Source: Paenibacillus guangzhouensis
Lineage (GTDB): Bacteria; Bacillota; Bacilli; Paenibacillales; Paenibacillaceae
Direction: 5' to 3'
DNA length: 64,000 nt
Assembly (NCBI RefSeq): GCF_009363075.1
Contig: NZ_CP045293.1
Location: forward strand, 6,528,501-6,592,500
The translations under genes were made by a program, and so were the position numbers. The notes below the pieces were generated by a model that saw only the letters and a program-made list of their open reading frames with translations, did not search any database and was not told the origin of the DNA. Below, piece after piece: positions 49,635 through 58,135 of this stretch. Numbering within the stretch: position 1 is the stretch's first letter; each line of letters begins with the position of its first letter.

Positions 49635-49686
49635 AGAAGTCTCTCATCCTAGAATTTCGGTTCATCGGTGAGAGCTTCTTTTTTTT
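49635..49686 (+). terminator. Terminator after the phosphodiesterase gene
   Basis: Stem GAAGTCTCTCA / TGAGAGCTTC with a 20-nt loop and a T7 run. Confidence 0.8.
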
Positions 49687-49698
49687 ATTTTTTCTTAC

Positions 49699-49726
49699 TG
49701 AACTTTTTACGGGAGCGGTTCGTATT
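49699..49726 (+). promoter_or_regulatory. Candidate ECF-sigma (SigY-type) promoter
   Basis: TGAAC (49699-49703), 17-bp spacer, CGTATT (49721-49726), 60 bp before the sigY start. The -35 TGAAC and -10 CGT elements are typical of ECF sigma factors, which often control their own operon; SigY of B. subtilis does so. Confidence 0.5.
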
Positions 49727-49785
49727 ATGGTTGATTTGCAAATCACAACACATGGATCCTATCAAAAAGGAGGAAGCACGTAGCA

Positions 49786-50316
49786 ATGGATGAACAACAA
49801 CGAATTCACTTGGCCAAACGCGGTGACGACCAGGCGTTAGCTCAATTGCTGCATGACCACTACGCCTTTTTGATGAAATATTTAATTAAAGTGACGATGA
49901 ATCCGACCCTTGCAGAGGATTTGGTGCAGGAGACGATGCTGAAATGTATTGAGAAAATCACTTATTATAACGGCACATCCAAATTTTCCTCCTGGATGAT
50001 TACGATTGCGACCCGATTATACATTGACATGATGCGTAAGCGTAAGGTAGAGCAGCGTTGGCAGGAGCAGGAGCAGGCGCTCCGCGGGGTTCAGTGGCAT
50101 ATGCAGCAGCACCAGGAAGCTTGGACGGATGCGATCGATGCCATCTCCAGAATGCGTTATGACATTCGATTGCCGATTCTGCTGAAGCATTATTATGGAT
50201 ACGCGTATGAAGAAATCGCCGAGATGATGGATATCCCGCTAGGAACGGTCAAATCACGAATTTACAATGGGTTGCAGCAACTGCGAAAGGAGCTCATGCC
50301 GAATGCGAAAAAATAA
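49786..50316 (+). CDS. sigY: ECF RNA polymerase sigma factor SigY
   Basis: A 176-residue ECF sigma factor. Region 2 covers about 10-95 (LVQETMLKCIEKITYYNGTSKFSSWMITIATRL) and region 4 covers about 115-170, with the DNA-binding segment YEEIAEMMDIPLGTVKSRIYNGLQQL. Gene order matches B. subtilis sigY-yxlCDEFG: next come a YxlC-like protein, two small YxlD/YxlE-like membrane proteins, an ABC ATPase and an ABC permease. In Bacillus the complex of the small membrane proteins restrains SigY. RBS AAAGGAGG. Its 3' end overlaps the next gene by 14 nt. A candidate ECF promoter lies upstream. Confidence 0.9.
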   Translation: MDEQQRIHLAKRGDDQALAQLLHDHYAFLMKYLIKVTMNPTLAEDLVQETMLKCIEKITYYNGTSKFSSWMITIATRLYIDMMRKRKVEQRWQEQEQALRGVQWHMQQHQEAWTDAIDAISRMRYDIRLPILLKHYYGYAYEEIAEMMDIPLGTVKSRIYNGLQQLRKELMPNAKK

Positions 50317-50698
50317 ATCGAAAACCAATCAAGAGGCTATACAAGACGCTTCACTGGAAATGAACGTCTCGAACGAAGATCAGGAGCTGATTGATCAACT
50401 CATGATGAGTTTTGAACAGATGGATCATGTGATCCCGCACAGCACGGCACCTCATGTAGGGCATTTGGAGCGGCTGGTTACGGAGCAGAAGATGGCAGTT
50501 CGTCGACGTCACCACATCGAGCTCCTTTGCTTTTTCCTCGTTGCGCTCGTGCTGATTGGCGGGAATACGCTCCTCGTTATGACGAGCTGGACTGCATTTG
50601 GGATATTCCAAGGTGTGACGTTGGTTGCGGCGCTGGGCTACCTCTTCGGCTCCTATGTACGTCGTAAGAAAAAAGGGGATGTTCAGCATGCCAAGTGA
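50303..50698 (+). CDS. yxlC: YxlC-like protein of the SigY operon
   Basis: A 131-residue protein with a charged N-terminal cytoplasmic part (about 1-70, helical, LIDQLMMSFEQMDHVIP) and two membrane helices (about 75-95 and 98-118). It fits YxlC (DUF5345), which takes part in negative control of SigY. I take ATG 50303; a longer frame upstream has no RBS and lies wholly within sigY. It overlaps sigY by 14 nt and yxlD by 11 nt, so the genes are translated together. Direct binding to SigY through the N-terminal helix is inference. Confidence 0.8.
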   Translation: MRKNKSKTNQEAIQDASLEMNVSNEDQELIDQLMMSFEQMDHVIPHSTAPHVGHLERLVTEQKMAVRRRHHIELLCFFLVALVLIGGNTLLVMTSWTAFGIFQGVTLVAALGYLFGSYVRRKKKGDVQHAK

Positions 50699-50918
50699 AT
50701 ATTATCATCCGATTCCTTGGTGGGCGGTAATCCTCATCTTTGTCACTTTGATTACGCAGAGCTTCTGGCTATTTACTGATGCGCGCCGGCGGGAGAAGAA
50801 CTATTGGTTCTGGGGAATATGGGGACTGATCCAGTTTCCGCTTCCGATCTTGTTCTACAGTTTATTTCATATTTATTTGCCTTATCGCAGGTCGAAGTCT
50901 AAACGGGGTCCATCCTAA
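50688..50918 (+). CDS. yxlD: YxlD-like small membrane protein
   Basis: A 76-residue protein with two membrane helices (about 9-27, PWWAVILIFVTLITQSFWLF, and 38-58, WGIWGLIQFPLPILFYSLF) flanking a basic loop DARRREKNYW. This matches YxlD, a small membrane component that helps inhibit SigY in B. subtilis. ATG 50688 has AAAAGGGGAT upstream; the frame open further upstream lies within yxlC. Short basic C-terminal tail. Confidence 0.8.
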   Translation: MPSEYYHPIPWWAVILIFVTLITQSFWLFTDARRREKNYWFWGIWGLIQFPLPILFYSLFHIYLPYRRSKSKRGPS

Positions 50919-50951
50919 TCATTCATTATCTCATTGAAAGCAGGGATGAAC

Positions 50952-51146
50952 ATGAATCTTACAGTGAACTGGGGACTGCTTGCCCCCATTCTAGTGATAC
51001 AACTTATTTTGATGGTGACTGCCTTGCTCTCTCTCTATAAGGCCGAAGCTACGCGTGGGCCGAAATGGATGTGGGTGCTGATCATTGTGTTCGGTCAAAT
51101 TCTAGGTCCGATTGTATACTTTGTCGTCGGAAGGAAAGATCGATGA
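50952..51146 (+). CDS. yxlE: YxlE-like PLDc_N-type small membrane protein
   Basis: A 64-residue protein with two membrane helices and the PLDc_N pattern (LYKAEATRGPKWMWVLIIV...GPIVYFVVGRKDR at the end), as in YxlE. With YxlD it is thought to form part of the negative regulator of SigY. I use ATG 50952, with CAGGGA upstream; ATG 50946 and TTG 50934 are alternatives. The stop overlaps the start of the ABC ATPase gene (ATGATGA). Confidence 0.78.
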   Translation: MNLTVNWGLLAPILVIQLILMVTALLSLYKAEATRGPKWMWVLIIVFGQILGPIVYFVVGRKDR

Positions 51147-52063
51147 TGACATTGCTGCAGGTAGATCGGTTATCGAAGCGGTTTAAACAACATCATGCGG
51201 TGAAGGAGATTAGTTTCTCAATCGAGGAGGGCCGCTGTGTTGCCTTGCTTGGGCCGAATGGGGCGGGCAAAACGACAACAATTCATATGCTAACCGGACT
51301 GCTGCGTCCGACCTCCGGCGAAATTCGATTGATACAGCAAGGGAAGCAGGTAGCAGATCGGAGGCCTTATCTCGGCTATTTGCCGCAAATGCCAGTGTTC
51401 TACTCCTGGATGACAGGACATGAGTTTGTTCAGTATGCCGGGCAGCTCGCGGGGCTAACGAAACAGGAAGCGTCACGGAGGACGAAGGAGTGGCTCGATA
51501 TCGTTGGCCTCCAAGATGCCGGCAAGCGACGCATCGGCGGATATTCGGGCGGGATGAAGCAGCGGCTTGGTCTGGCGCAGGCTCTAATCCATCGGCCCAA
51601 GCTGCTGATTCTCGATGAGCCGGTCTCCGCACTGGATCCGATTGGTCGGCGAGACGTGATAGGCATCCTGGAGCAGATTCGCCAAGAGACGACGGTGCTG
51701 TTCTCGACGCACATTTTGCATGATGCGGAGGAGATCTGTGACGATATCCTGCTGATCGAGCAGGGGGAGATTGCGGTACAAGGCAGTCTGGATCAGATTC
51801 GACAAGCGCATAGTGAGCCGTTACTTGTAATTGAAACCTTGAGTGAAGGGGATGCGAAGAAGCTCGAGATGGCGATCCGCAACAAATCTTATGTGCGCCA
51901 TATCGTGAACAATCGTCAGACGCTGCGAGTGACCGTTACTGCGCTGGAAGAAGCCGAACGGGGGATGATGGCGGAAGCTGTGCAGCATCAAATATTCATT
52001 CGTAAGTTAGAAGCGGGTTACAGCACATTAGAGGACTTGTTCATGAAGGTGGTGCAGGCATGA
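51143..52063 (+). CDS. yxlF: ABC transporter ATP-binding protein YxlF
   Basis: A 306-residue ABC ATPase. Walker A GPNGAGKTTT near 39-48, Q-loop LPQMP near 84, signature YSGGMKQRLGLAQ near 135-147, Walker B LLILDEPVSALDP near 157-168, and switch histidine in FSTHILHDAEE near 192. The C-terminal 80 residues form an accessory domain typical of NatA/YxlF-type ATPases. It pairs with the permease encoded next. The overlapping ATGATGA start with yxlE and RBS GGAAGGAAAG support start 51143. Substrate unknown; in B. subtilis the system is part of the SigY regulon. Confidence 0.9.
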   Translation: MMTLLQVDRLSKRFKQHHAVKEISFSIEEGRCVALLGPNGAGKTTTIHMLTGLLRPTSGEIRLIQQGKQVADRRPYLGYLPQMPVFYSWMTGHEFVQYAGQLAGLTKQEASRRTKEWLDIVGLQDAGKRRIGGYSGGMKQRLGLAQALIHRPKLLILDEPVSALDPIGRRDVIGILEQIRQETTVLFSTHILHDAEEICDDILLIEQGEIAVQGSLDQIRQAHSEPLLVIETLSEGDAKKLEMAIRNKSYVRHIVNNRQTLRVTVTALEEAERGMMAEAVQHQIFIRKLEAGYSTLEDLFMKVVQA

Positions 52064-52848
52064 GACAATTCGGCCTCTTTTACCGAAAAGAAATGTTAGA
52101 GATGGCACGCAGCTACAAATGGATCTGGGTACCGATGGTCTTCCTTCTTCTTGGCGTGATGCAGCCTGTAACAACGTATTATATGCCCGAAATTTTGAAG
52201 CACGCAGGCAATATGCCGGCAGGGACGGTCATTACGATGCCGACACCCACGGCGGGTGAAGTGTTGGCGCAGACGCTCAGTCAATTTGGTATCCTTGGCA
52301 TTCTTGTGCTTGTGTTGTCCATGATGGGCGCCGTATCTGGGGAACGGCAGAGCGGCGTGACTGCGATGATATTTAGCAAACCGGTTTCGTTTATTTCCTA
52401 TATGGCTGCCAAATGGGCCAGCATGCTCACCCTAACGGTGGCTGCGTTTGCGGCGGGGTATGCAGGCGCTTGCTATTATACGGTCCAGTTGATCGGTTCG
52501 TTGGAATACGGAGTTGTCCTGCAAGCTGGTATGATGTATTTGTTATATTACGTCTTTGTCGTCTCGATTCTGCTGTTAATGAGTGCTTGGCTGCCGAATG
52601 GGGCGGGCGTGGCGTTTACGACGATAGCCTTTCTTATGCTGCTCAGCTTCGGATCGAGTCTCTTGTCACGGTACTTGGCATGGAGCCCGAGTCGGCTGAG
52701 TGCGATCGCATCGGAGCTGTTAACGCGTGGTGAGTCGCTGTCGTCTGTAGCACCTGTGCTTTGGATGTGCCTATGCAGTGTGCTTCTGTGTGTGACGTTA
52801 GCTATCTATCAGATGCATACGCAGGAGTCGATTTCGGCAAAAGTCTAG
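52060..52848 (+). CDS. yxlG: ABC transporter permease YxlG
   Basis: A 262-residue ABC-2-type permease with six hydrophobic segments (about 20-38, 85-105, 120-145, 160-185, 190-215, 232-252) and the conserved LSMMGAVSGERQSGVTAMIFSKPVS region near 88-112. It overlaps yxlF by 4 nt (ATGA) and is the last gene of the operon. With YxlF it forms an exporter for an unknown compound, possibly a toxic peptide, as suggested for SigY. No clear terminator follows within 50 bp. Confidence 0.87.
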   Translation: MRQFGLFYRKEMLEMARSYKWIWVPMVFLLLGVMQPVTTYYMPEILKHAGNMPAGTVITMPTPTAGEVLAQTLSQFGILGILVLVLSMMGAVSGERQSGVTAMIFSKPVSFISYMAAKWASMLTLTVAAFAAGYAGACYYTVQLIGSLEYGVVLQAGMMYLLYYVFVVSILLLMSAWLPNGAGVAFTTIAFLMLLSFGSSLLSRYLAWSPSRLSAIASELLTRGESLSSVAPVLWMCLCSVLLCVTLAIYQMHTQESISAKV

Positions 52849-52969
52849 CATTGCAGGAACTCTAGCAGCATAACTTCGCTTCTTTTCCTCTCTCGCGTGG
52901 ACTTACTATTTTTTTTGTAGTAGGATAGAGGAAATAAAAAGATAGTTCGACAGCTGGGGGGAAGAAGCG

Positions 52970-53350
52970 ATGTTAAATTTAGGGCAAAAAGTGATTATCG
53001 TCGCTGATCGATTTGAACAGAACATTCCGATTGGGGAATATGGTTATATAATCGCATACGATCGAAATGCGGATAATGCTTTTGACTATGTTGTTCGGGT
53101 GCCTAAGGTGAATCGTAACTTTGCGGTGCCGTACACAGATATTGAAGTTGAAGAAGTATTGATTGCACAAGAGATTGAACGCATTGAACGAGAAGCGCTG
53201 ATTGATTTCGCGCTCGCTACCCGCAACGAGGAGCTGTTCCGCAGCATCATGAATCGCGGGGAAGAGCCGGAGGAAGCTGAGGCTGAGGAGCCTGAGGAGA
53301 TCACGCAGGAAGAGTTCATTCGTCAAGTCAATCTCAAAGCATGGATTTAA
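52970..53350 (+). CDS. Conserved-looking cytoplasmic protein, unknown function
   Basis: A 126-residue protein. The N-terminal 55 residues form a small beta domain (LGQKVIIVADRFEQNIPIGEYGYIIAYDRN...FDYVVRVP) resembling an SH3-like or KOW-like fold. Then come a helical segment (LIAQEIERIEREALIDFALATRNEELF) and a very acidic tail (GEEPEEAEAEEPEEI). No family is recognised. RBS GGGGGGAAG. Single gene with its own terminator. Confidence 0.65.
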   Translation: MLNLGQKVIIVADRFEQNIPIGEYGYIIAYDRNADNAFDYVVRVPKVNRNFAVPYTDIEVEEVLIAQEIERIEREALIDFALATRNEELFRSIMNRGEEPEEAEAEEPEEITQEEFIRQVNLKAWI

Positions 53351-53351
53351 G

Positions 53352-53384
53352 AGCTCGGCACTGTGCCGGGCTTTTTCTTTTTTT
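53352..53384 (+). terminator. Terminator after the acidic-tail protein
   Basis: Stem AGCTCGGCA / TGCCGGGCT (one wobble) with 2-3 nt loop, then TTTTTCTTTTTTT. Confidence 0.85.
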
Positions 53385-53424
53385 GGCGGAGGGGTGTGAT
53401 TTGGATGTTTTGGACAATGACGGA

Positions 53425-53628
53425 CCAGCTAACGGACTCAGATCACCTTATCCTACTCGAATATAGCGGTTTGAACATCTAACGGACTCCACATACGTTA
53501 TTCGCGGCAAATTGGGGTGGTAAACGTCATTTTTAGAAGAATAAGGTATCTGGGATTCGTTAGAACGAAAAAGAGGCTGTATTCCCTTCAATAAGCTCCG
53601 TAGGATTCGTTAGAACGAACGGTTCATG
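53425..53628. repeat. Inverted cluster of four ~50-bp intergenic repeats
   Basis: Two forward copies begin CTAACGGACTC at 53429 and 53479 (50 bp apart). Two copies in the opposite orientation read GGATTCGTTAG, ending at 53563 and 53613 (50 bp apart). The consensus read outward is CTAACG(G/A)A.YC..AGATACCTTATT. Copy 1 and copy 3 share CTAACG ... CAGAT ... CCTTAT in inverse orientation. The cluster sits in the 346-bp gap between a terminator and the next gene; the remainder of the gap shows only an AT-rich region before the start at 53697. The sequence is unrelated to the hairpin arrays 1 and 2 but has nearly the same period. Confidence 0.75.
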
Positions 53629-53696
53629 TCAACGTGATTATATTATGGTAAAATTTACTAGGTCAAATTTATCCATCGTGTTGAGGAGGACTGCGG

Positions 53697-54449
53697 ATGA
53701 AGACGAAAATAGTAGCGGTTTGTACGGTCTTGTTGATGCTGTACAGTGCTAAGGCAGAAGCGGTGAGTTTGCTTGTTAAAGCGGCGGTGTCCCATGTGTT
53801 TCTGGTCGTTAATAATGTTCAACTCCACGCCGATTCCATGCCTGAAATTTTGAATTATAAGAATCAAATTTATGTATCTTTACGGTATATAGCGAATCAA
53901 TTCGGAGCTTTAGTAGGCTATGATCCTACCTCTCGTAATGTTTATATTGACCATAATGATTACGGTCAAGTACGTTCCAAGCTCAACGCGAGCGTAACGG
54001 AAGGAGATTTTGAGCTCAGTATCTCCTCTGCCAGTGCGAAGTATAAGCAAGGAGATCCGATCAAGCTGTGGAGTACATTGACGTATCGGGGGGAAGATCC
54101 GATCACGGTATCACATGGCGGTTCGTTACTCTATTTTAGTTTAATGGACGAAGATCAGTTCTCAGAAGGATATGTGAAGACCGTGATGCTGGTATATGAA
54201 AAATTTCAACAAGGGGATAATATCGTCTCGTTTTTGCACCCGGGACTCTTTACTACGTACTGGGCAAGCAAAAATCAGATTACCGATATAGATAGATATC
54301 TGCAAGAAACCCCGCGCCCCCACATTCTTCCCAAAGGCCGCTACACGATCATCGTCCATGCGGAGTTTGCTATTGGCGAGAAGTTTGATCCCGCAGACGA
54401 TTCGAAGCATCGAGAATTCAGCGCCGAAATTCCGATCGAGATCGAATAG
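53697..54449 (+). CDS. Secreted protein with copper-amine-oxidase-N-like domain
   Basis: A 250-residue exported protein. The N-terminal signal (MKTKIVAVCTVLLMLYSAKAEA) is followed by a copper-amine-oxidase-N-type stalk domain (about 40-85: NNVQLHADSMPEILNYKN, VSLRYIANQFGALVGYD, RNVYID). The C-terminal half (about 100-250) is an Ig-like beta domain (FELSISSASAKYKQGDPIKLW), similar to BsuPI-like or intracellular protease inhibitor-type domains. Such stalk domains anchor proteins to the cell wall in Paenibacillus. Function unknown. RBS GAGGAGG. It is upstream of gatC, with no obvious terminator in between. Confidence 0.75.
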   Translation: MKTKIVAVCTVLLMLYSAKAEAVSLLVKAAVSHVFLVVNNVQLHADSMPEILNYKNQIYVSLRYIANQFGALVGYDPTSRNVYIDHNDYGQVRSKLNASVTEGDFELSISSASAKYKQGDPIKLWSTLTYRGEDPITVSHGGSLLYFSLMDEDQFSEGYVKTVMLVYEKFQQGDNIVSFLHPGLFTTYWASKNQITDIDRYLQETPRPHILPKGRYTIIVHAEFAIGEKFDPADDSKHREFSAEIPIEIE

Positions 54450-54549
54450 GCCGTAATAGGGGATCATACATATTTTTCCCTCTGCATTGAGTATGAAAAA
54501 CAACTACGCTATACTATATAAATTAGAGCCTAAGGGGGATTACGTAACG

Positions 54550-54837
54550 ATGAGCATTACGGTGAAAGACGTTGAGCATGTTGCGAAGCTCGCGCGACTC
54601 GCATTATCGGATGCAGAGAAAGAGCAGTTTACAGGTCAATTGAACGCGATTCTGAAATACGCGGAGAAATTGAACGAATTGAATACGGATGAAGTGGAGC
54701 CGACAACACACGTGCTGCAGATTCGTAACGTGATGCGTGAAGACGAGACAAGACCGTCGCTCCCGATCGAGAAAGTACTGCGCAATGCGCCAGATGAAGA
54801 AGACGATCAAATTCGTGTACCGGCTGTCCTCGAATAG
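54550..54837 (+). CDS. gatC: Asp/Glu-tRNA amidotransferase subunit C
   Basis: A 95-residue GatC. It begins [21 protein letters not shown] and ends with the [24 protein letters not shown] tail. GatC wraps around GatA and supports amidation of mischarged Glu-tRNAGln and Asp-tRNAAsn. I use ATG 54550 with AGGGGGAT upstream; the in-frame ATG at 54487 has no RBS. First gene of the gatCAB operon, 60 bp before gatA. Confidence 0.95.
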   Translation: MSITVKDVEHVAKLARLALSDAEKEQFTGQLNAILKYAEKLNELNTDEVEPTTHVLQIRNVMREDETRPSLPIEKVLRNAPDEEDDQIRVPAVLE

Positions 54838-54897
54838 TGGACGGAGGCTAGCGTACAAATTCATATATTATGTTGAATGGTTGAAAGGAGAATTCCC

Positions 54898-56355
54898 TTG
54901 TCATTATTTGATTTGCGGTTGCAGGAAATACATAACAAGCTGAGCGCTAAAGAATTGTCCGTCACGGACCTCGTGAGCGAAGCTTATGGACGTATTGCCA
55001 AGACAGAAGACCAAGTGAAAGCTTATTTGACGTTAGATGAAGAGAGAGCTCGCGCGCATGCAAAATTGCTGGACGAGCAGCTTATGACCGATGCGCCTCG
55101 CGGATTGCTGTTCGGGCTTCCAGCGGGGATTAAGGATAATATCGTGACGGAAGGACTCCGCACGACTTGCGCGAGCCAATTCCTATCGAACTATGATCCG
55201 ATCTATGATGCGACGGTTGTTCAGAAATTGAAGAAGGCACAGTCCGTTACGCTCGGCAAATTGAACATGGATGAATTCGCGATGGGCGGTTCGAATGAGA
55301 ACTCGAGTTTCTATCCGACACGTAATCCATGGAACTTAGAATATGTACCAGGTGGTTCGAGTGGTGGTTCTGCTGCAGCTGTGGCTGCTGGTGAAGCATA
55401 TTTCACGCTAGGCTCCGACACAGGCGGTTCCATCCGTCAGCCAGCATCGTATTGCGGTGTTGTTGGATTAAAACCAACTTACGGACTCGTATCCCGTTTT
55501 GGTCTTGTTGCATTCGCATCTTCGCTCGACCAAATCGGACCGATCACGAAGAATGTAGAAGATTCCGCGTATGTATTGCAAGCTATTGCAGGTTATGACA
55601 ACATGGATTCCACATCCGCGAATGTAGAGATCCCGGACTATATCAGCGCACTGAACGGAGACATCAAAGGACTCCGCATCGGCGTGCCGAAGGAGTACCT
55701 TGGACAAGGCATCGATCCGAAAGTGAAAGAATCGGTTCTTGCTGCGCTTAAAGTGCTTGAGAGTCTTGGCGCTACTTGGGACGAAGTATCCTTGCCGCAT
55801 ACGGATTATGCGGTTGCGACATATTACTTGCTTGCTTCGTCGGAAGCTTCATCGAACTTAGCACGTTTTGACGGCGTACGTTATGGTGTTCGCGCAGAGA
55901 ATCCGGACAATCTGATTGATATGTATGTGAAGTCTAGAAGCCAAGGCTTCGGGGATGAAGTGAAGCGTCGGATTATGCTTGGAACGTACGCATTAAGCTC
56001 TGGTTATTATGATGCGTATTATCTGAAAGCACAGAAAGTCCGCACGCTCATCAAGCAAGATTTTGATCAAGTATTTGCGAACTATGACGTTATTATTGGA
56101 CCTACGGCACCAACGACGGCATTCCCGATCGGATCCCAAGTGGATGATCCATTAACGATGTATTTGAATGATATTGTGACCATTCCGGTCAGCTTGGCGG
56201 GGGTACCGGCGATCAGCGTTCCATGTGGACTAGCGGATGGCTTGCCTGTCGGATTGCAAATTATCGGGAAAGCTTTTGATGAAGCAACTGTGCTGCGTGT
56301 TGCGCATGCTTACGAACAGAACACAGAACATCATAAGTTGCGCCCGCAGTTGTAA
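54898..56355 (+). CDS. gatA: Asp/Glu-tRNA amidotransferase subunit A
   Basis: A 485-residue amidase-signature protein that releases ammonia from glutamine for tRNA amidation. The Ser-cisSer-Lys triad is visible: Lys in PAGIKDN near 78, cis-Ser and nucleophile Ser in GGSSGGS...[13 protein letters not shown] near 152-185. Substrate loop [15 protein letters not shown] near 120-135 is GatA-specific. The start is TTG 54898, with AAAGGAG 7 nt upstream; an upstream ATG frame has no spacing to it. Second gene of gatCAB, followed by a 314-bp non-coding insertion before gatB. Confidence 0.96.
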   Translation: MSLFDLRLQEIHNKLSAKELSVTDLVSEAYGRIAKTEDQVKAYLTLDEERARAHAKLLDEQLMTDAPRGLLFGLPAGIKDNIVTEGLRTTCASQFLSNYDPIYDATVVQKLKKAQSVTLGKLNMDEFAMGGSNENSSFYPTRNPWNLEYVPGGSSGGSAAAVAAGEAYFTLGSDTGGSIRQPASYCGVVGLKPTYGLVSRFGLVAFASSLDQIGPITKNVEDSAYVLQAIAGYDNMDSTSANVEIPDYISALNGDIKGLRIGVPKEYLGQGIDPKVKESVLAALKVLESLGATWDEVSLPHTDYAVATYYLLASSEASSNLARFDGVRYGVRAENPDNLIDMYVKSRSQGFGDEVKRRIMLGTYALSSGYYDAYYLKAQKVRTLIKQDFDQVFANYDVIIGPTAPTTAFPIGSQVDDPLTMYLNDIVTIPVSLAGVPAISVPCGLADGLPVGLQIIGKAFDEATVLRVAHAYEQNTEHHKLRPQL

Positions 56356-56359
56356 AGAG

Positions 56360-56647
56360 GTTGTTCAATAAGTCGACTTTTGATCACGAAGAGTTTCAAG
56401 ATGGAGATTCGGCATCGAATCTTGCGTTCATCCTCGAAGAGCATTTGCTTACGAAGTATCCTTCCTGAGGAAGGATTTCGGGTACTCATTTAGGTTTTGC
56501 CTAAACTCCGTTCCTCCTTAAAGTTTTTCGAAGAAAAACTCGCTACGGGAGCATCGGCTTTCGGATTCACGCAACCTAAGCATATGCTTACGATGTCAGT
56601 TTTCTGCGAAAACTTTCAGGTGCTGAAAAGCAGACTTTTTGAACACG
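56360..56647. mobile_element. MITE-like non-coding element inside gatCAB
   Basis: A roughly 290-bp stretch with imperfect terminal inverted repeats: left GTTGTTCAATAAGTCGACTT (56360 onward) and right, reversed, GTGTTCAAAAAGTCTGCTTTT (17 of 21 positions agree). Inside are several short hairpins (TTTAGG-TTTTG-CCTAAA; AGTTTTTC-GAA-GAAAAACT; AGTTTTC-TGC-GAAAACT; TCCTTCC-TGA-GGAAGGA). There is also an internal repeat (GC.TTTGCTTACGA.GT at about 56448 and 56578). It has no transposase and no credible ORF. It lies between the gatA stop and gatB, and I recall very similar intergenic repeats in Paenibacillus. The short ORF crossing its right part is not a gene. Confidence 0.6.
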
Positions 56648-56669
56648 CATTATATATAGGAGGTTTCCC

Positions 56670-58109
56670 ATGTCTACATCGAAATACGAAACCGTCATCG
56701 GCTTAGAGGTTCACGTTGAACTTCATACGAATTCTAAAATTTTCTGCGGCTGTAAGACTTCCTTCGGCGCATCGCCGAACAGCAATACATGCCCAATCTG
56801 CCTCGGACATCCTGGCGTATTGCCTGTACTTAACCGTCAAGCGGTAGAGTATGCGATGAAAGCTGCAATGGCTCTAAATTGCACGATCGCAACTGAGAGC
56901 AAGTTCGACCGTAAGAACTATTTTTACCCGGATTCACCGAAAGCTTACCAAATCTCGCAATACGACAAACCGATCGGTGAGAACGGTTGGATCGATATTG
57001 AAGTGAACGGGGAGACGAAGCGCATCGGCGTTACCCGTCTTCACCTCGAAGAAGATGCAGGCAAGCTTACACACGTGGATGGCGGTTACGCGTCGCTCGT
57101 TGACTTTAACCGTGTCGGTACGCCGCTGCTTGAGATTGTATCAGAGCCGGATATCCGCTCTGCGGAAGAAGCGAAGGCATACCTTGAGAAGCTTAAGGCG
57201 ATTATGCAATATTGTGATGTCTCCGATGTGAAGATGGAGGAAGGCTCGCTTCGCTGCGATGCGAACATTAGTCTTCGTCCTTATGGACAGAAGGAATTCG
57301 GTATTCGTGCCGAACTGAAGAACATGAACTCCTTCCGCGGCGTTCAGCGTGGAATTGAATATGAAGAATACCGTCAAGCGGACATCTTGGATGATGGCGG
57401 CATCGTCGTGCAAGAGACAAGACGCTGGGACGATACACAAGGCAAGACATTCTCGATGCGTGGCAAGGAAGAGGCGCATGATTATCGTTACTTCCCAGAC
57501 CCGGATCTTGTATCAGTCTTGATCGATGACGAGTGGAAAGCACGCGTGAAAGCTTCGATTCCGGAATTGCCGGATGCGCGTATCGCGCGTTACGCAGCGG
57601 AGTTTGGCTTGCCAAGTTATGATGCGAATGTTATTACTTCATCGATGGCGCTCGCAGACTTCTTCGAGGAGAGCTTGAACTATACGAAGGACGCTAAAGC
57701 GGTTGCGAACTGGATCATGGGCGATTTGCTCGCGCATCTCAACGCGAACAACCTGGAGATGTCCGATGTGAAGATCACGGGTCAAGGCCTTGGTGAGATG
57801 ATCGGCTTGATCGAGAAAGGCACGATTAGCAGCAAGATTGCGAAGACGGTCTTCAAGGAAATGATCGACAGTGGTACAGCGCCGCAAGCGATTGTGGAAG
57901 AGAAGGGTCTTGTTCAGATTAGCGACGAAGGCGCGATCAAAGCGATCGTCGACAAAGTTGTGGACGCGAACCCGCAGTCCGTAGAGGATTACCGCGCAGG
58001 AAAAGACAAAGCGATCGGCTTCTTGGTCGGCCAAGTGATGAAGGAATCGCGCGGCAAGGCGAACCCGGCCCTCGTGAACCAATTGCTCGTGGATCGACTT
58101 AAAGGTTAA
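56670..58109 (+). CDS. gatB: Asp/Glu-tRNA amidotransferase subunit B
   Basis: A 479-residue GatB. It has the starting motif [15 protein letters not shown], the zinc cysteines C-x-C ... C-x2-C (FCGCKTSFG and [11 protein letters not shown] near 28-50), the kinase-type active region [14 protein letters not shown] near 95, and [16 protein letters not shown] near 195. The C-terminal tail domain binds tRNA ([32 protein letters not shown]). It phosphorylates the mischarged tRNA and completes amidation with GatA-supplied ammonia. RBS AGGAGG at 56658-56663 is intact, close to the end of the inserted non-coding element. Whether gatB has its own promoter is unclear. Confidence 0.96.
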   Translation: MSTSKYETVIGLEVHVELHTNSKIFCGCKTSFGASPNSNTCPICLGHPGVLPVLNRQAVEYAMKAAMALNCTIATESKFDRKNYFYPDSPKAYQISQYDKPIGENGWIDIEVNGETKRIGVTRLHLEEDAGKLTHVDGGYASLVDFNRVGTPLLEIVSEPDIRSAEEAKAYLEKLKAIMQYCDVSDVKMEEGSLRCDANISLRPYGQKEFGIRAELKNMNSFRGVQRGIEYEEYRQADILDDGGIVVQETRRWDDTQGKTFSMRGKEEAHDYRYFPDPDLVSVLIDDEWKARVKASIPELPDARIARYAAEFGLPSYDANVITSSMALADFFEESLNYTKDAKAVANWIMGDLLAHLNANNLEMSDVKITGQGLGEMIGLIEKGTISSKIAKTVFKEMIDSGTAPQAIVEEKGLVQISDEGAIKAIVDKVVDANPQSVEDYRAGKDKAIGFLVGQVMKESRGKANPALVNQLLVDRLKG

Positions 58110-58135
58110 TTCGACTTCGAGAGGAACGGATTTGC

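Noticed and set aside
56497..56706. 69-codon ORF between gatA and gatB
   Set aside because: It runs across the hairpins and right terminal repeat of the inserted element and into gatB, and has no RBS. It is a by-product of the repeat.
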